Positions 1 through 10,351 of a stretch of DNA of 64,000 bases are shown piece after piece. A program made the translations under genes and the position numbers. Position 1 is the stretch's first letter. The number at the start of each line of letters is the position of its first letter. The notes under the pieces were generated by a model that ran no database searches, had not been told where the DNA came from, and was given only the letters and a program-made list of their open reading frames with translations. The stretch lies in contig NC_057768.1 in assembly GCF_010389155.1 (NCBI RefSeq), forward strand, positions 1,169,501 through 1,233,500, read 5' to 3'. The DNA is from Erigeron canadensis. Lineage: Eukaryota > Streptophyta > Magnoliopsida > Asterales > Asteraceae.

Positions 1-2018
1 GATTTATGTTCAATCCTATTTATAGATACTTCTTTATCATAGAAAACTGTATCACAGTCTTTCAATGTGTAGTATACTACTTCATCTGGATTAAAACCTA
101 ATTCAGTTTGTTGGTGATCTTTTTGTAGAAGTAAATCAAAATCTTTAGTCACGTTACTTTCCTTCATAAGAATAACATTTTCAGCAGTTAAACTAGTTAA
201 ATTTTCTTTTAATTTCAATATTTCAAGTTTTAAATCTGACACCATTTTACAAACGTCAATTATAGAAGATAAAGAACAAGATACCTTCTGATCTGCAGCC
301 TTGCAATCTGCCATGTATGCAACAAAGCTTTAGTTGTCATACCTTCAGGTATCACGAAGTTCTTCATCTGTTCTTCAATGCTCTTCATGGAAATATCATC
401 AACAGGACTTGATGACTCTTCATTTTCTTCAGATGCTTTTACTGCTGTCATTTGTTCACTCTCAGATCTTACGGTCTCAGCAACATTACATATATTCTTC
501 TGAACTATCTCAGATGTACTTTCTTCACTTGAGTACACAGCATAATCAATTGTTGTAGCTACCTCATCATATAATTCTACCATGTAGGCATGATTCTAGG
601 TATCATCAGATTGTGTATCCCATTGATAAGTACCATCTGAATTTTGGACAACAACAGCTTTTGACTCCGAAAATGGTGACGAAACTGGCTGTTGTGGAGT
701 AGCAGGATATGTAATCATTGCTTGCGTCTTATGATTACTCGGAGTAATACCGCCTTGATTGTAATTTTGACGACCGGCAACGGTATTATCAATCCTCTTA
801 GGTCGTTGACACTTTCTTGCAAAATGACCAAATCCATCGCAGTTATAACATTTCACTTTGGATTTGTCAAAGCCTTTAGTGCATTGCCTATAGGTCTCCC
901 AGTCCTCTGAGTGAATCTTCTGACCTTAATAGTAAGCATAGCTAGTTGCCATTGTAGATCCATTTCTTCCAAATCATCAGGATCTATTTGATTGTAATCC
1001 TCATCAATTACTGCAGGATTAGTAATCTTTCCTCCAATAAATGCTTCATGAGCATTACAAAAGCCTGAGCAAACACTCATTCTTCCTTCTGCAGAACTCA
1101 TACTCATTGGCATAGAATGAAAAGATTGTACATTGCTCTTGACATTCGAATGTGTATTGTCATAAGCAACATATCCAGCAATACCTTCAGCATCTACTAT
1201 TGGTGTAGCTTCTGCACCACTTAGAAATGCATTGTTTCCCGAGCTAGAACTTGCTAAATGAACAGACTTAGCATGATATAAAGATGGATCTTGTGTAAAA
1301 TCCGAGTGAGTATCTTTATTCCTTCTCTTCATGTCTCTGTTCTTCAGTTTGGAAACTACCTTTTCAAAGTCCCATGTATTGTATTCCTGATCATCTTGAA
1401 GTTGATGAACATAATCAGTCCATGTCTTAGGCAGTGAGTCCAAAAACTTATCAACTAGCTCAGTTTGAGGATAAACAACCTCAAAGTACGAAAACTCAGT
1501 GGTCAAATGACTGAATCGAATAATAATCTCGTCAAGAGATTCTCCTTTCAGTACATTAAAGGCTTCATACTGGCGCTTCAGAAGCTTGATACGATTCTTC
1601 TTCAAAGTTACATCGCCCTCACAATATCTTTCAGAGCGTCCCATAAATCCTTTGAAGTAGTGTATTTTTTGAACAGATGTACACTATCTTGAGGCAATGC
1701 CATAGTAAGAGTGGACAATGCCTTGCCCTCAACAGCGTATCTTTTACGTTCTTCAATAGGCATATCAGCATAAGTCTACCTACCGATCACTCCATTCTTC
1801 TCATATGAAGGCCAATCAAAACCTTGAGTTATCACAAGCCACATTTCCATGTCAGTGAGACGAATGTAATCTTCAAAACGTCTCTTCCACATCCAATAAT
1901 TTTCCATAAGGAACAATTTTGGAGGTGTATTTCCACGACCAACCTCATGATCATGCATGATCATCTGGCTGATGAGTAGGGCATTTGGTGAATTTGCAGC
2001 AGCTGGTATAGTTGTCAT
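1..2018 (-). pseudogene. Copia gag polyprotein, degenerate (no complete frame)
   Basis: Translation from ATG at 2018 gives a gag N-terminus with the conserved pattern of a tryptophan-rich block (NYWMWKRRFEDYI) followed by a UBN2-type middle region (LWDALK, SLPKTW, about 1690-1370). A CCHC zinc knuckle, [14 protein letters not shown], lies at about 855-800. A long acidic and coiled tail follows, which in this group precedes pol. The frame is broken: an in-frame TAG near 1766, a frameshift near 1630, another near 890, and further stops after 600. Gag would package element RNA into virus-like particles in the cytoplasm; this copy cannot make a full protein. The protease, integrase and reverse transcriptase expected downstream are not in the window. 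Confidence 0.85.
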
Positions 2019-2049
2019 TTCGAATCTTTTGAATTCAAATAAAACAAAA

Positions 2050-2345
2050 TACTACTTAGTTCGTGTGGCACGAAGGACACGTGGCACGAAGTACGAAGTC
2101 ACGTGGCACAAAGCTGTATGACTTCCACGAAGTACACGTCACACGAAGCACGAAGTGCACGAAGTATACGAAACACTAGTCACGACCTAAGTCACGTAGA
2201 GTGGTTCGCGCTGACGTGGCACGAAGCTAACACGAAGTTAACAGATGACGTGAACACGAACACGAAGTTCACTTCGTGCTGACGTATGCACGAAGTAACA
2301 CGAAGAAGAGCACGAAAATGCAAATTAACACGAATTTCGAACGAA
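2050..2345. repeat. CACGAAG-rich leader between primer site and gag
   Basis: By eye the stretch contains about eleven copies of CACGAAG, several extended to CACGAAGT, plus the variants CACGAAC, CACGAAA and CACGTGGCACGAAG. Spacing is irregular, so it is not a simple tandem array. It occupies the copia leader, where packaging signals would be expected; a functional role is inference only. Confidence 0.7.
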
Positions 2346-2400
2346 ATTGCAATCAATAGCTAATCAAACGATCTTAAACCTTCTGGTAATCAACCATAGG

Positions 2401-2412
2401 GCTCTAATACCA
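2401..2412 (-). other. Copia primer-binding site (initiator tRNA-Met)
   Basis: On the minus strand it reads TGGTATTAGAGC, two bases after the LTR end (TTTACA). The standard copia primer site complementary to initiator tRNA-Met is TGGTATCAGAGC, so there is one mismatch. It fixes the inner border of the LTR at 2415. Confidence 0.85.
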
Positions 2413-2414
2413 CT

Positions 2415-3109
2415 TGTAAAGTGCCTTATTGTTGCGTGGATCGTAATAAGATGTGATTCGTTATATCAAGAGTGCGGAATCCTCCTGAGATAACTAGATT
2501 TGCTATTGCCTTTTGTCGATTAATAAGCAATTAACCAACCCAAGGAGATGCACAAGGCTTGTGGTTCGTGTAGGAGATCACACGAAGGAACAAATAACCT
2601 TGATTCGTAAATTCGTGAATAATTCGAAAACCATTAATGAGGATTCAAAACGATTACCCTAATTCCTTAGATTAGGTCTTGTATTTATACTAGAAGATTA
2701 TTGGGTTGTGTCGGCTTCGGCCTTAATTACGTATTAGGCCCGAAATAAGCATCAATCGATCTCCCTCGTGCTGACGTCAGCACGAGGTCAGTCCAACATG
2801 CTGATGACGTCAGCACGAGGTTCGACCCCTTGGTGCTTTGTTTGGCTTCGTTTAGCTCGTACATAACATTCAATCACTGTTTAAGTGTTCTACGACACTT
2901 ATAAACCTTGATTCTATGTTCTTGTACCTGCAAAACAATATATAACACACAAACTCAATACAAAACATAAACAGATATAATATTGAAGTTCAATCGTAAT
3001 CATTAAATATCAACACAAGTTCTTATTTAAATGATTACAAACATGGTTCCTAAACCATAAACGATAATTAAATCTATGTTGCGATTGTCACAACGAATCT
3101 GCATCTACA
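2415..3109 (-). repeat. Copia 5' LTR, 695 bp
   Basis: The minus-strand copy starts TGTAGATGCAG at 3109 and ends CACTTTACA at 2415, giving the TG...CA termini of an LTR. The inner border is set by the primer site; the outer border is where gypsy LTR homology resumes (from about 3111). It contains the TGACGTCA palindrome described separately. Confidence 0.8.
2764..2820. promoter_or_regulatory. Perfect 24-bp palindrome centred on TGACGTCA, plus a second copy of half of it
   Basis: Bases 2764-2787 form a perfect inverted repeat around the bZIP/CRE core TGACGTCA with flanks GTGC/GCAC and CCTC/GAGG. At 2805-2820 the right half, TGACGTCAGCACGAGG, is repeated. TGACG elements are known plant bZIP (TGA/as-1-type) sites; that this pair drives the LTR promoter is inference. 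Confidence 0.6.
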
Positions 3110-4008
3110 CGCCGCAGTGACGCTCAAAATCACTTCCCAAGTCAGTGAAAAAGCACTGCGCCACAGTGGGGCTTGGCCTCCCTCACTGCGCCGCAGTGAA
3201 CACCTCCTGAAGCCCAAATCCTTCAATTCCAGCATACAACCACGACCCAAACCCAATTTTGGCTTCCATTTTGGTTCCAGCACTTCTCCAAATTAGTTTT
3301 TATCCCACAAAATCAAACATAGACCATATTTAAACATAACCCATATTAGAATTTCATTCCATAACCCCAAATCAAACCTTAGATCCTTGAACTAATCACC
3401 TAAAAACCCTAGATGATACTAGCAAGCTTTTCGACCCGATTCAAGACCCGAATCCACTTGACTTCAACTAGAAACAAGTAAACAAAGATAAATTAAAGGT
3501 TATGTGACAAGTTTAACTTACCAAGCTCACCACGTAGCACTCGAATCCGAAATTTAACCCGAATGTGATGTGTTCTTGCACTTTGGAGCCAGAATCTTCG
3601 ATATGATGTTATTATGATAATAAGGTTTATTATTCTTGAAATTATTAAGCTTGAATTACCTTAAACTAAGAATAAATCTAGAGAGAAAGAGAGAGGAAGA
3701 AGAGGGTGTGTTCTTAAGTGTAAGGAAGAGAGAGAGAGGAGTAAGAAGAATAAGAGAAGGAAATGATAAGGTGGGTTGGGGGTTGGGTTGACTAAAGTGG
3801 GTCATGAATCATGACTTGATCCATGGGTTGACCCATCAACATAACTAGTTAGTTCATAACCCGCGACATATCATCTAGCACACCGCCAAACAACCCAACG
3901 AGTATAAAGTTAGTCATTTAATCACAAGATTAACCTAAAACATCTTTTATTTCAATAATTCATCAAATTACACATTAAGTCAACGGGTCAAAATTCACGG
4001 ATGTTACA
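3110..4008 (-). repeat. Gypsy 3' LTR, inner 0.9 kb (rest displaced by the copia insertion)
   Basis: It is nearly identical to about 11031-11927, sharing the CACTGCGCCGCAGTG palindromes, the purine-rich tract near 3680-3770 and the terminal TGTTACA (4002-4008). Homology begins abruptly at 3110-3111. Confidence 0.9.
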
Positions 4009-4023
4009 TTATTCCCCCGATAA
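4009..4023 (-). other. Polypurine tract next to the 3' LTR
   Basis: On the minus strand it reads TTATCGGGGGAATAA, directly before the LTR start TGTAACATCC. It follows the GATTTCGGGACGAAATC motif that typically precedes the tract in chromovirus-type gypsy elements. This is where plus-strand DNA synthesis is primed. Confidence 0.65.
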
Positions 4024-4052
4024 AAGGATTTCGTCCCGAAATCTAACAAAAC

Positions 4053-5901
4053 ACTAATTAATAAACAAATCCGGGTACTTGGACTTCATAAGATCCTCAC
4101 GCTCCTAAGTGAACTCGGCCCCACGTCTAGCATTCCATCTGACTTTCACAATTGTGTAATGCTTGTTCTTGAGCTTCTTGGTTTGACGGTCCAAAATCTC
4201 TACCGGCTCCTCCACAAAATTCAGATTCTTATCCACCCGAATTTCATTCATAGGCACATGTTGTGTCGGGTCCGCCAAACATTTTCGTAGGTTACAAATA
4301 TGGAAGACATCATGCACTCCACCAAGTTCTTGTGGCAATTCTAACCGATAAGCAACCTTACCAACACGTTCAATAATCTTAAAAGGACCAATATACCTTG
4401 GCCCGAGTTTGCCCCACTTCACAAAGCGGATAACACCCTTCCATGGCGACACCTTCAATAGTACATAATCTCCCGCTTCAAACTCTAGCAGTCGCCGCCT
4501 CACGTCGGCATACTTCTTTTGCCTTTCACGGGCCAATTGCAACCTCTCCTTGATTTTGGAGATCACCTTTGTTGTCTCCACCATAATTTCCGGCCCAATA
4601 AGTTGGCTTTCACCGATCTCCGCCCAAGCTAGGGGAGATCGGAAAACCCTACCATATGAAGCTCTAAAAGGCGCCATTTGAATGGTGGCATGATAACTAT
4701 TGTTGTATGAAAATTCCACCAAAGGCAAGTGATCTTCCCAACTCCCACTAAAATCAATGGCACACGCCCATAACATATCTTCAAGCGTTTGTATCGTTCT
4801 TTCGGTTTGTCCATCCGTTTGAGAATGAAATGTCGTGCTCATATTTAGTCGTGTGCCCATTGCACGATGAAAGGCCCTCCATAAATTCAAGTTATACCGG
4901 GAATCTTTATCGGAGATGATAGAAATCGGAACTCCATGTTTAGACACCACTTCCTTGATGTACAAACGAGCTAAGGTGTCAACACCATCGGTTTCACAAA
5001 TGGCCACGAAATGAGCCGACTTTGTTAACCGATCAACTATCACCCAAATTGTATCGCGACCACTTCTTGTCTTCGATAACTTCGTTATGAAGTCCATTGC
5101 AATGTGTTCCCATATACATTCGGGGGCCTCAGGTTGCACTAACAATCCGGGTGGCTTCTTATGATCGGCTTTCACTTGTAAGCAAGTAAGGCACTCACTC
5201 ACATATTTAGCCACGTCCCGCTTCATACCCGGCCACCAATAGAAATCTCTTAAATCAAAATACATCTTATCCGACCCGGGGTGGACCGAATTAGGTAATC
5301 GATGAGCTTCATGCATGAGAATTGTTCTTAGATTGCCGAAAATGGGAACCCAGAGCCTTTCAACTAGATAGAGCCCGTTATCACTTTTTCTAGCAAATTG
5401 TTGCTCCATACCATCCAAATTCTCATTTCCAAAATTTTCCGGTCGAGTGGCTTGTACTTGAGCCGCAATGATTCGATCACGAATGTTTGGTCCTACCGTG
5501 AGGCTCATAACCCTAGCACGTCTTGGTTTAACCCTTTCCTTCCGGCTCAAGGCATCGGCTACCACATTGGCCTTGCCCGGATGATAACGAATGTCACAAT
5601 CATAGTCACTAAGGAGTTCAAGCCAACGTCTTTGCCTCATGTTCAATTCACTTTGATTAAAGATGTGTTGTAGGCTTTTGTGATCGGTATAAATCACGCA
5701 CTTGGTGCCATAAAGATAATGCCTCCAACACTTCAAAGTAAATACTACCGCTCCCAATTCCAAGTCGTGTGTCGGATAGTTCTTTTCGTGTACCTTCAAT
5801 TGGCGGGAAGCGTATGCAATAACTTTGCCCCTTTGCGTAAGGACACAACCCAAACCTTGCCCCGAAGCATCACAATATACTACAAAAATCTTCAACTCCA
5901 T
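4053..5901 (-). pseudogene. Gypsy pol, RNase H - integrase - C-terminal chromodomain region
   Basis: The open stretch 5901-4105 (598 codons) starts inside RNase H ([24 protein letters not shown]) and continues through ADALSRK. The integrase zinc finger follows (HPGSDK ... CLTC), then the catalytic core: aspartates in AMDFITK and the SDKDSR region, and glutamate in QTDGQTERT. It ends in a chromodomain-like tail ([11 protein letters not shown] ... [10 protein letters not shown] ... VKVRWN). The in-frame TAG just below 4105 replaces the usual Trp after GAEFT; the frame stays open beyond it to a TAG at 4053-4055, the likely original end. A frameshift near 5890 separates this part from the upstream RT frame. 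Integrase would insert element cDNA in the nucleus. Confidence 0.9.
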
Positions 5902-7541
5902 CGGGAAGGGTTAGAATGGGTGCTTCACACAACATGTCCTTAAGAGTTTGGAAGGTTTGTTCTTGTCTATCACCCCATTCGAATTTTCGTTCTTTTTGAG
6001 TCAAGAATGTGTTGTGCAATGCGGGAGAAATTTTCGATAAATCTTTTATAGTAACCCGCCAATCCAAGAAATTGACGAATTTCGGAAGGTGTTTCGGGTC
6101 TCCTCCAATTCTTAACCGCTTCGATCTTACTTGGGTCAACATGAATACCGTCCTTACTCACCATGTGACCAAGAAAATGAACCTTCTCCAACCAAAACTC
6201 ACACTTGGAGAATTTAGCATACAATTTTTCCTTTCTTAACAACTCAAGTACTTCTCACAAGTGTTCGGCATGTTCTTCCTTTGTTTTAGAATAAACAAGT
6301 ATGTCGTCAATAAAGACAATGACGAACTTGTCCAAGAAAGGGCGACACACCCGGTTCATCAAATCCATGAACACCACCGGTGCATTGGTCAACCCAAAAA
6401 GCATAACGGTAAATTCAAAGTGCCCATACCGAGTTCGGAAAGCCGTTTTATGAATGTCATCTTCATGAACCCGGAGTTGATGATAACCCGAGCGGAGATC
6501 GATTTTGGAAAAGTGCTTGGCACTTTGAAGTCGGTCAAAGACATCATCGATTCGAGGAAGAGGATATCGATTTTTCACCGTGAGCTTATTCAATTCCCGG
6601 TAGTCTATACACATTCTAAACGACCCATCTTTCTTCTTGACAAAGAGAATGGGAGCACCCCAAGGAGATTGACTAGGGCGGATGAAACCCTTCTCTTGAA
6701 GTTCCTTAAGTTGAGCTTCGAGTTCTTGCATTTCGGTGAGAGCAAGTCTATAAGGAGCTTTTGCCACGGGCGCGGCTCCCGGAATAAGATTGATACGAAA
6801 GTCAAGTTCACGAGATGGGGGTAATCCCGATAATTCTTCCAAAAAAACATCGGGGAATTCACAAACAATAGGAACGGTCTTCAATTCTACCTTTGAGACG
6901 GTAGCACTAAAGACTTTAGAATTTAGAGAATCGGAAGTTTCACCTTGAACTCTAAGAATTTTACCGCTAGACAACGGTATTTTAACAACCCTCTCACCAC
7001 AATCAATAGTTGAATTTACCGCCGTTAACCAATCCATTCCCACAATAACGTCAAAGCTACCGATTTTGAAAGGCATAAGGTCGATGTAGAATTCGACGTC
7101 GTTTAGAGTCAAAATACAATCACGAAGTATTTGACTAAGTTTTGCTAAGGCGCCATTTACCGTTTCTATATCGAGTACATAGTTTAGGGCACACGGATGC
7201 ACATCAATCAAAGGAATAAAACGAGAAGACACAAAACTATAATCAGCTCCGGAATCAAATAAAACCGTTGCATAATGACCATTAAGAAGAAAGGTACCTG
7301 CAACAACATTGGGATTATTACGGGCCTCATTTGCATTGACCGCAAAGGCTCGGCCACGGGGTTGCACTTGGTGACCTTGTTGTCCCCGGTTTTGGTTAGG
7401 CCCGGCAATTTGTAGTTGATTGGGGTGAACGGCCACTTGAACTTGTTGTCCCACCCATCGAGGACAATTGTTACGGTAATGATTAGGGCTACCGCACACA
7501 TAACATTCGCCTCTTCTTTGATTGCCTTGAGGAGGAAAAGC
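5870..7541 (-). pseudogene. Gypsy pol, zinc knuckle - protease - reverse transcriptase region
   Basis: The open frame 7499-6255 carries a CCHC knuckle ([12 protein letters not shown]), an aspartic protease active site ([12 protein letters not shown]), and reverse transcriptase with [30 protein letters not shown] and the catalytic [10 protein letters not shown]. It stops at a TGA near 6253 where the family has Arg. Translation continues in the same frame through the connection domain ([14 protein letters not shown], 6242-6040), then shifts frame near 6040 and again near 5890. A TAA near 7541 also breaks the gag-pol junction. RT copies element RNA into cDNA in cytoplasmic particles; this copy is dead in cis. 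The residues named are conserved, so decay is recent relative to family divergence. Confidence 0.9.
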
Positions 7542-7587
7542 TTAAATAGGAGCTACATTGAGTGAACCCGCACCCATCCTTGGTGCC

Positions 7588-8793
7588 CTACATTCTTTCG
7601 CCACATGCCCCCACCTGGTTACAATTAAAGCATGCCCCACATTGAACATTGGCGGGGTGGTGTCTATTGCATCTTCCACAATGTGGGTGGGGCCCCACAT
7701 AAGACTTCTTCACCGGCTCCACCGCCGCCATCACCCTACCCCGATTAGCATTCTTGGGGTCAAACCTTCCCATCTTCCTTGGACCACCCGTTTCCCCAAC
7801 CTCCTTTCTTTTTGATGATGACGATGATGATTTACTCAAAACTCCACTTCTTAACAAGTCTTCGGTAACACTACCGGCACGGTTAATAGCCTCGACCATG
7901 GAAGTAGGCATGACCGGATTGATGAGAGAACGGACTTGTGGATTCAAACCCAAAACAAACTTCTCAATGGCCCGAGACTCGGTGCTCACTAGGTGAGGAA
8001 CAAGGTTAGACAACTCTTGGAATCGTCTAACATAGCCCTTGTAGTCGGCCCCGTCCATTTTGAGATGGACAAACTCGATGGTCAAGTTTTGGAGCTCATA
8101 AGATGGGCAAAACTTCTCTTTCACTTTGTTCTTGAAGTCGGCCCATTCCAAATTGTGGGCCCGACCCAAGGCCTTCTCTTGGTTCCACCAACTTAAAGCA
8201 TCTTCCTTGAACATACCGGAGGCATAATAAATTCGGTCATCGTAAGTACAATGACTCCTTTCAATCACCGCCTCAATCCTCTCAAACCATTTTATACATT
8301 CCACAGGCCCACCCAACCCATCAAACTCCGGTGCCCCACAATTCTTGAAATCTTTAAATTGACAACCTTGGCGGTACACTCCATGTTGGTTATACCTATC
8401 CCTATAGTTGTCCGCTCTTTCGAGTTCTTCTTCTTCTTCTTCTACAACATGAGGTTGAGCACCCTCATCATTCACATTTTCCGGGTTTCCAACATTTTGA
8501 TGCTCATTAGGTTGTACCCCATTGTTCCCATCAAGAGTTGCTTGGACTTGGGTAACAATAGTTGGCATGATATTGGTGACCGTTTGAGCAATCACATCCG
8601 CCAAGTTAGGCCTAGGAGCCTCACCACGACCCCTACCTCGGCCCCTACCTCGTCCTCTACCACAGCCTCTACCACCCCGGCCCCTACCTCCTTGCACTTC
8701 CGGTTGAGGTTCCGGTAGAGGTTCTTCCGAGTTAGCCCTATAATTAGCTCCAGCTCTTCTTGGTCTTACCATTTCTATAAAAACAAATAACAC
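7588..8793 (-). pseudogene. Gypsy gag, frameshifted at its zinc knuckle
   Basis: The 401-codon frame begins with a basic N-terminus (MVRPRRAG from about 8772, the more likely start than the ATG at 8793). A Gly/Arg run (GRGRGRGRG) and the retrotransposon gag core follow (CIKWFERIEAV, ALSWWNQEK, KFCPSYELQNL, YVRRFQELS, FVLGLNP). It ends inside the CCHC knuckle (CFNCNQVG) because one extra G in a G-run near 7608 shifts the frame. The former frame resumes toward the pol zinc knuckle after that point. Gag forms the particle shell and binds RNA. Confidence 0.9.
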
Positions 8794-9485
8794 GTTGACC
8801 CGAAAGTTAGTCTTGAAATGCTCACATGTTAGTCACACAAGTTGTCAATGCTCTCATGTCGATATAACATACACATTTTATACCATTAAGCTAAGGCACA
8901 AGCGATAGATTTCTAGGGGGAATTCATTACTTATCGTACCGAGTTCACTATAATCATTTATCATACAATCCAAGAATCTAGCACGGATGGTTTAAAGTAT
9001 AATCCGAATCCAATATGCTTTCTAGTTATCGATCGAGTTTGTATACAGGGTGTACCGGCGGCTAACCCTCCACTCAATCGACTTCCCAAAAAGCATATCG
9101 GTTCCTTATTATGCTTTAACCCAAGCGTGTGCAATCCGTGATGTCATTAAATTGCTATAACATTGGGTAACCATAAAATAGTTGATCACGCTCTTTTAGG
9201 GTTCCCACAATGTTACATCAAGTTAACGCCATAACTTCACTTTGCCCTAAATCAACAATTATTACCAAACAATAACAATCCATCTCAATCGCAATCAAGC
9301 TCAAACCAAAACCATATCGTACTCAAGTCATCACATAATTGGTCTCAACTACGAACTCCCAACGCACACTTTCTAGGGTTCACACCAATCAAGTTGCACA
9401 CAAAATTCCTAGCCATGCATGCTATATGAAGAGTTTTAACTTAAGTCGTAGTCTAGGTCAAACCACCTAATTCTCTACGACCTGG
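8794..9485 (-). other. Gypsy 5' untranslated leader
   Basis: Noncoding stretch between the primer site and gag. It contains, at 9043-9074, a segment nearly identical to one inside the LTR (10320-10351). No open frame of note. Confidence 0.6.
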
Positions 9486-10351
9486 CATGGGCCACCATTC
9501 TGTAACACCCCGAGCTAGGGCTCGAAATATTACGGAAATCACATAGCACAAGGAGAGATTATCGTAGGCAACTAAATGAAAATAATGAATTCGGTGAATC
9601 CATAACAAGTCAAATATTCATACAATGCACAAGGAGCAAATGACCATCAAAGTTTACAAAAGAGAATTCTAGAGATGGCTATCGATCCTAAGCATTAATC
9701 AAAAGTGGACGAATGAATCCTTGATCCATGAAGTCCATGCCCGAGTCCAAAAGCTACACAAGATCATGCATCACGTCCTTGGTTCACCTGATTACCTGAA
9801 AAGTGTACTAACAAGTCAACACGAGGTTCGTGAGTCCGTAGTGGTGGTCCAAGAGGAACCACCGACAATAACCACATATCATAAAGCAAGAACAATTCAT
9901 CGCATACAAGTATTCTTACACGTCATCCAACCAATGCATCACAATATAATATGCGTAAAAGAATGACAAATGCAATGCCAATGCCATGATGCGAATGATA
10001 AGCATGCCAAACCAAAATACGTATGATATGTATGGCCATCATGCCATCTATGCAACGATACTCACATGTCATCACCATGACCAATGTGGCATCTCAAAAT
10101 CATCGGCGAATATACGTCTATAAACCCGGATGACCAACACCAGTGTATACGTCTATACCTGGATAAACACATTTGTCTCAACAGACAACCAAATCATCTT
10201 AAGCAACCAACACAATTCAATCCCAATAATCCATCAATCCGACATCCAATAACCAACAATCTGATCAAACTATACATACACACACTTGAGAGGGCTTGCT
10301 TTCAAAGAGTCCTCGATGTTTGTATACAGGGTGTACCAGCGGCTAACCCTC
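9043..10351. repeat. Short segment shared by gypsy leader and LTR
   Basis: The sequence TGTATACAGGGTGTACC followed by (A/G)GCGGCTAACCCTCC occurs at about 9043-9074 in the leader and about 10320-10351 in the 5' LTR. A looser shared tail (CGACTTCC ... TTAACCCA) follows in both. Only these two short segments are the repeat; the sequence between them is not. Confidence 0.7.
9486..9497 (-). other. Gypsy primer-binding site, tRNA-Ile type
   Basis: On the minus strand, three bases after the LTR end, it reads TGGTGGCCCATG. This is complementary to the 3' end ATGGGCCACCA that I recall for plant tRNA-Ile(AAU), and it does not fit the initiator-Met site TGGTATCAGAGC. The match is from memory of the tRNA sequence. 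Confidence 0.65.

Larger units (their letters stand above)
1..3109 (-). mobile_element. Ty1/copia LTR retrotransposon, 5' part (continues off the left edge)
   Basis: Read on the minus strand the order is LTR (3109-2415), primer-binding site, a short leader, then a broken gag that runs to the window edge; pol and the other LTR lie outside. The CCHC knuckle, the UBN2-type gag and the initiator-Met primer site place it in Ty1/copia. Its right end abuts gypsy LTR sequence, and the matching position in the other gypsy LTR is uninterrupted, so it was inserted into that LTR. The five bases CGCCG at 3110-3114 would be its target duplication; the partner copy lies outside the window. Confidence 0.85.

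Noticed and set aside
6261..6824. A 187-residue plus-strand gene
   Set aside because: It is the antisense shadow of the gypsy reverse transcriptase.
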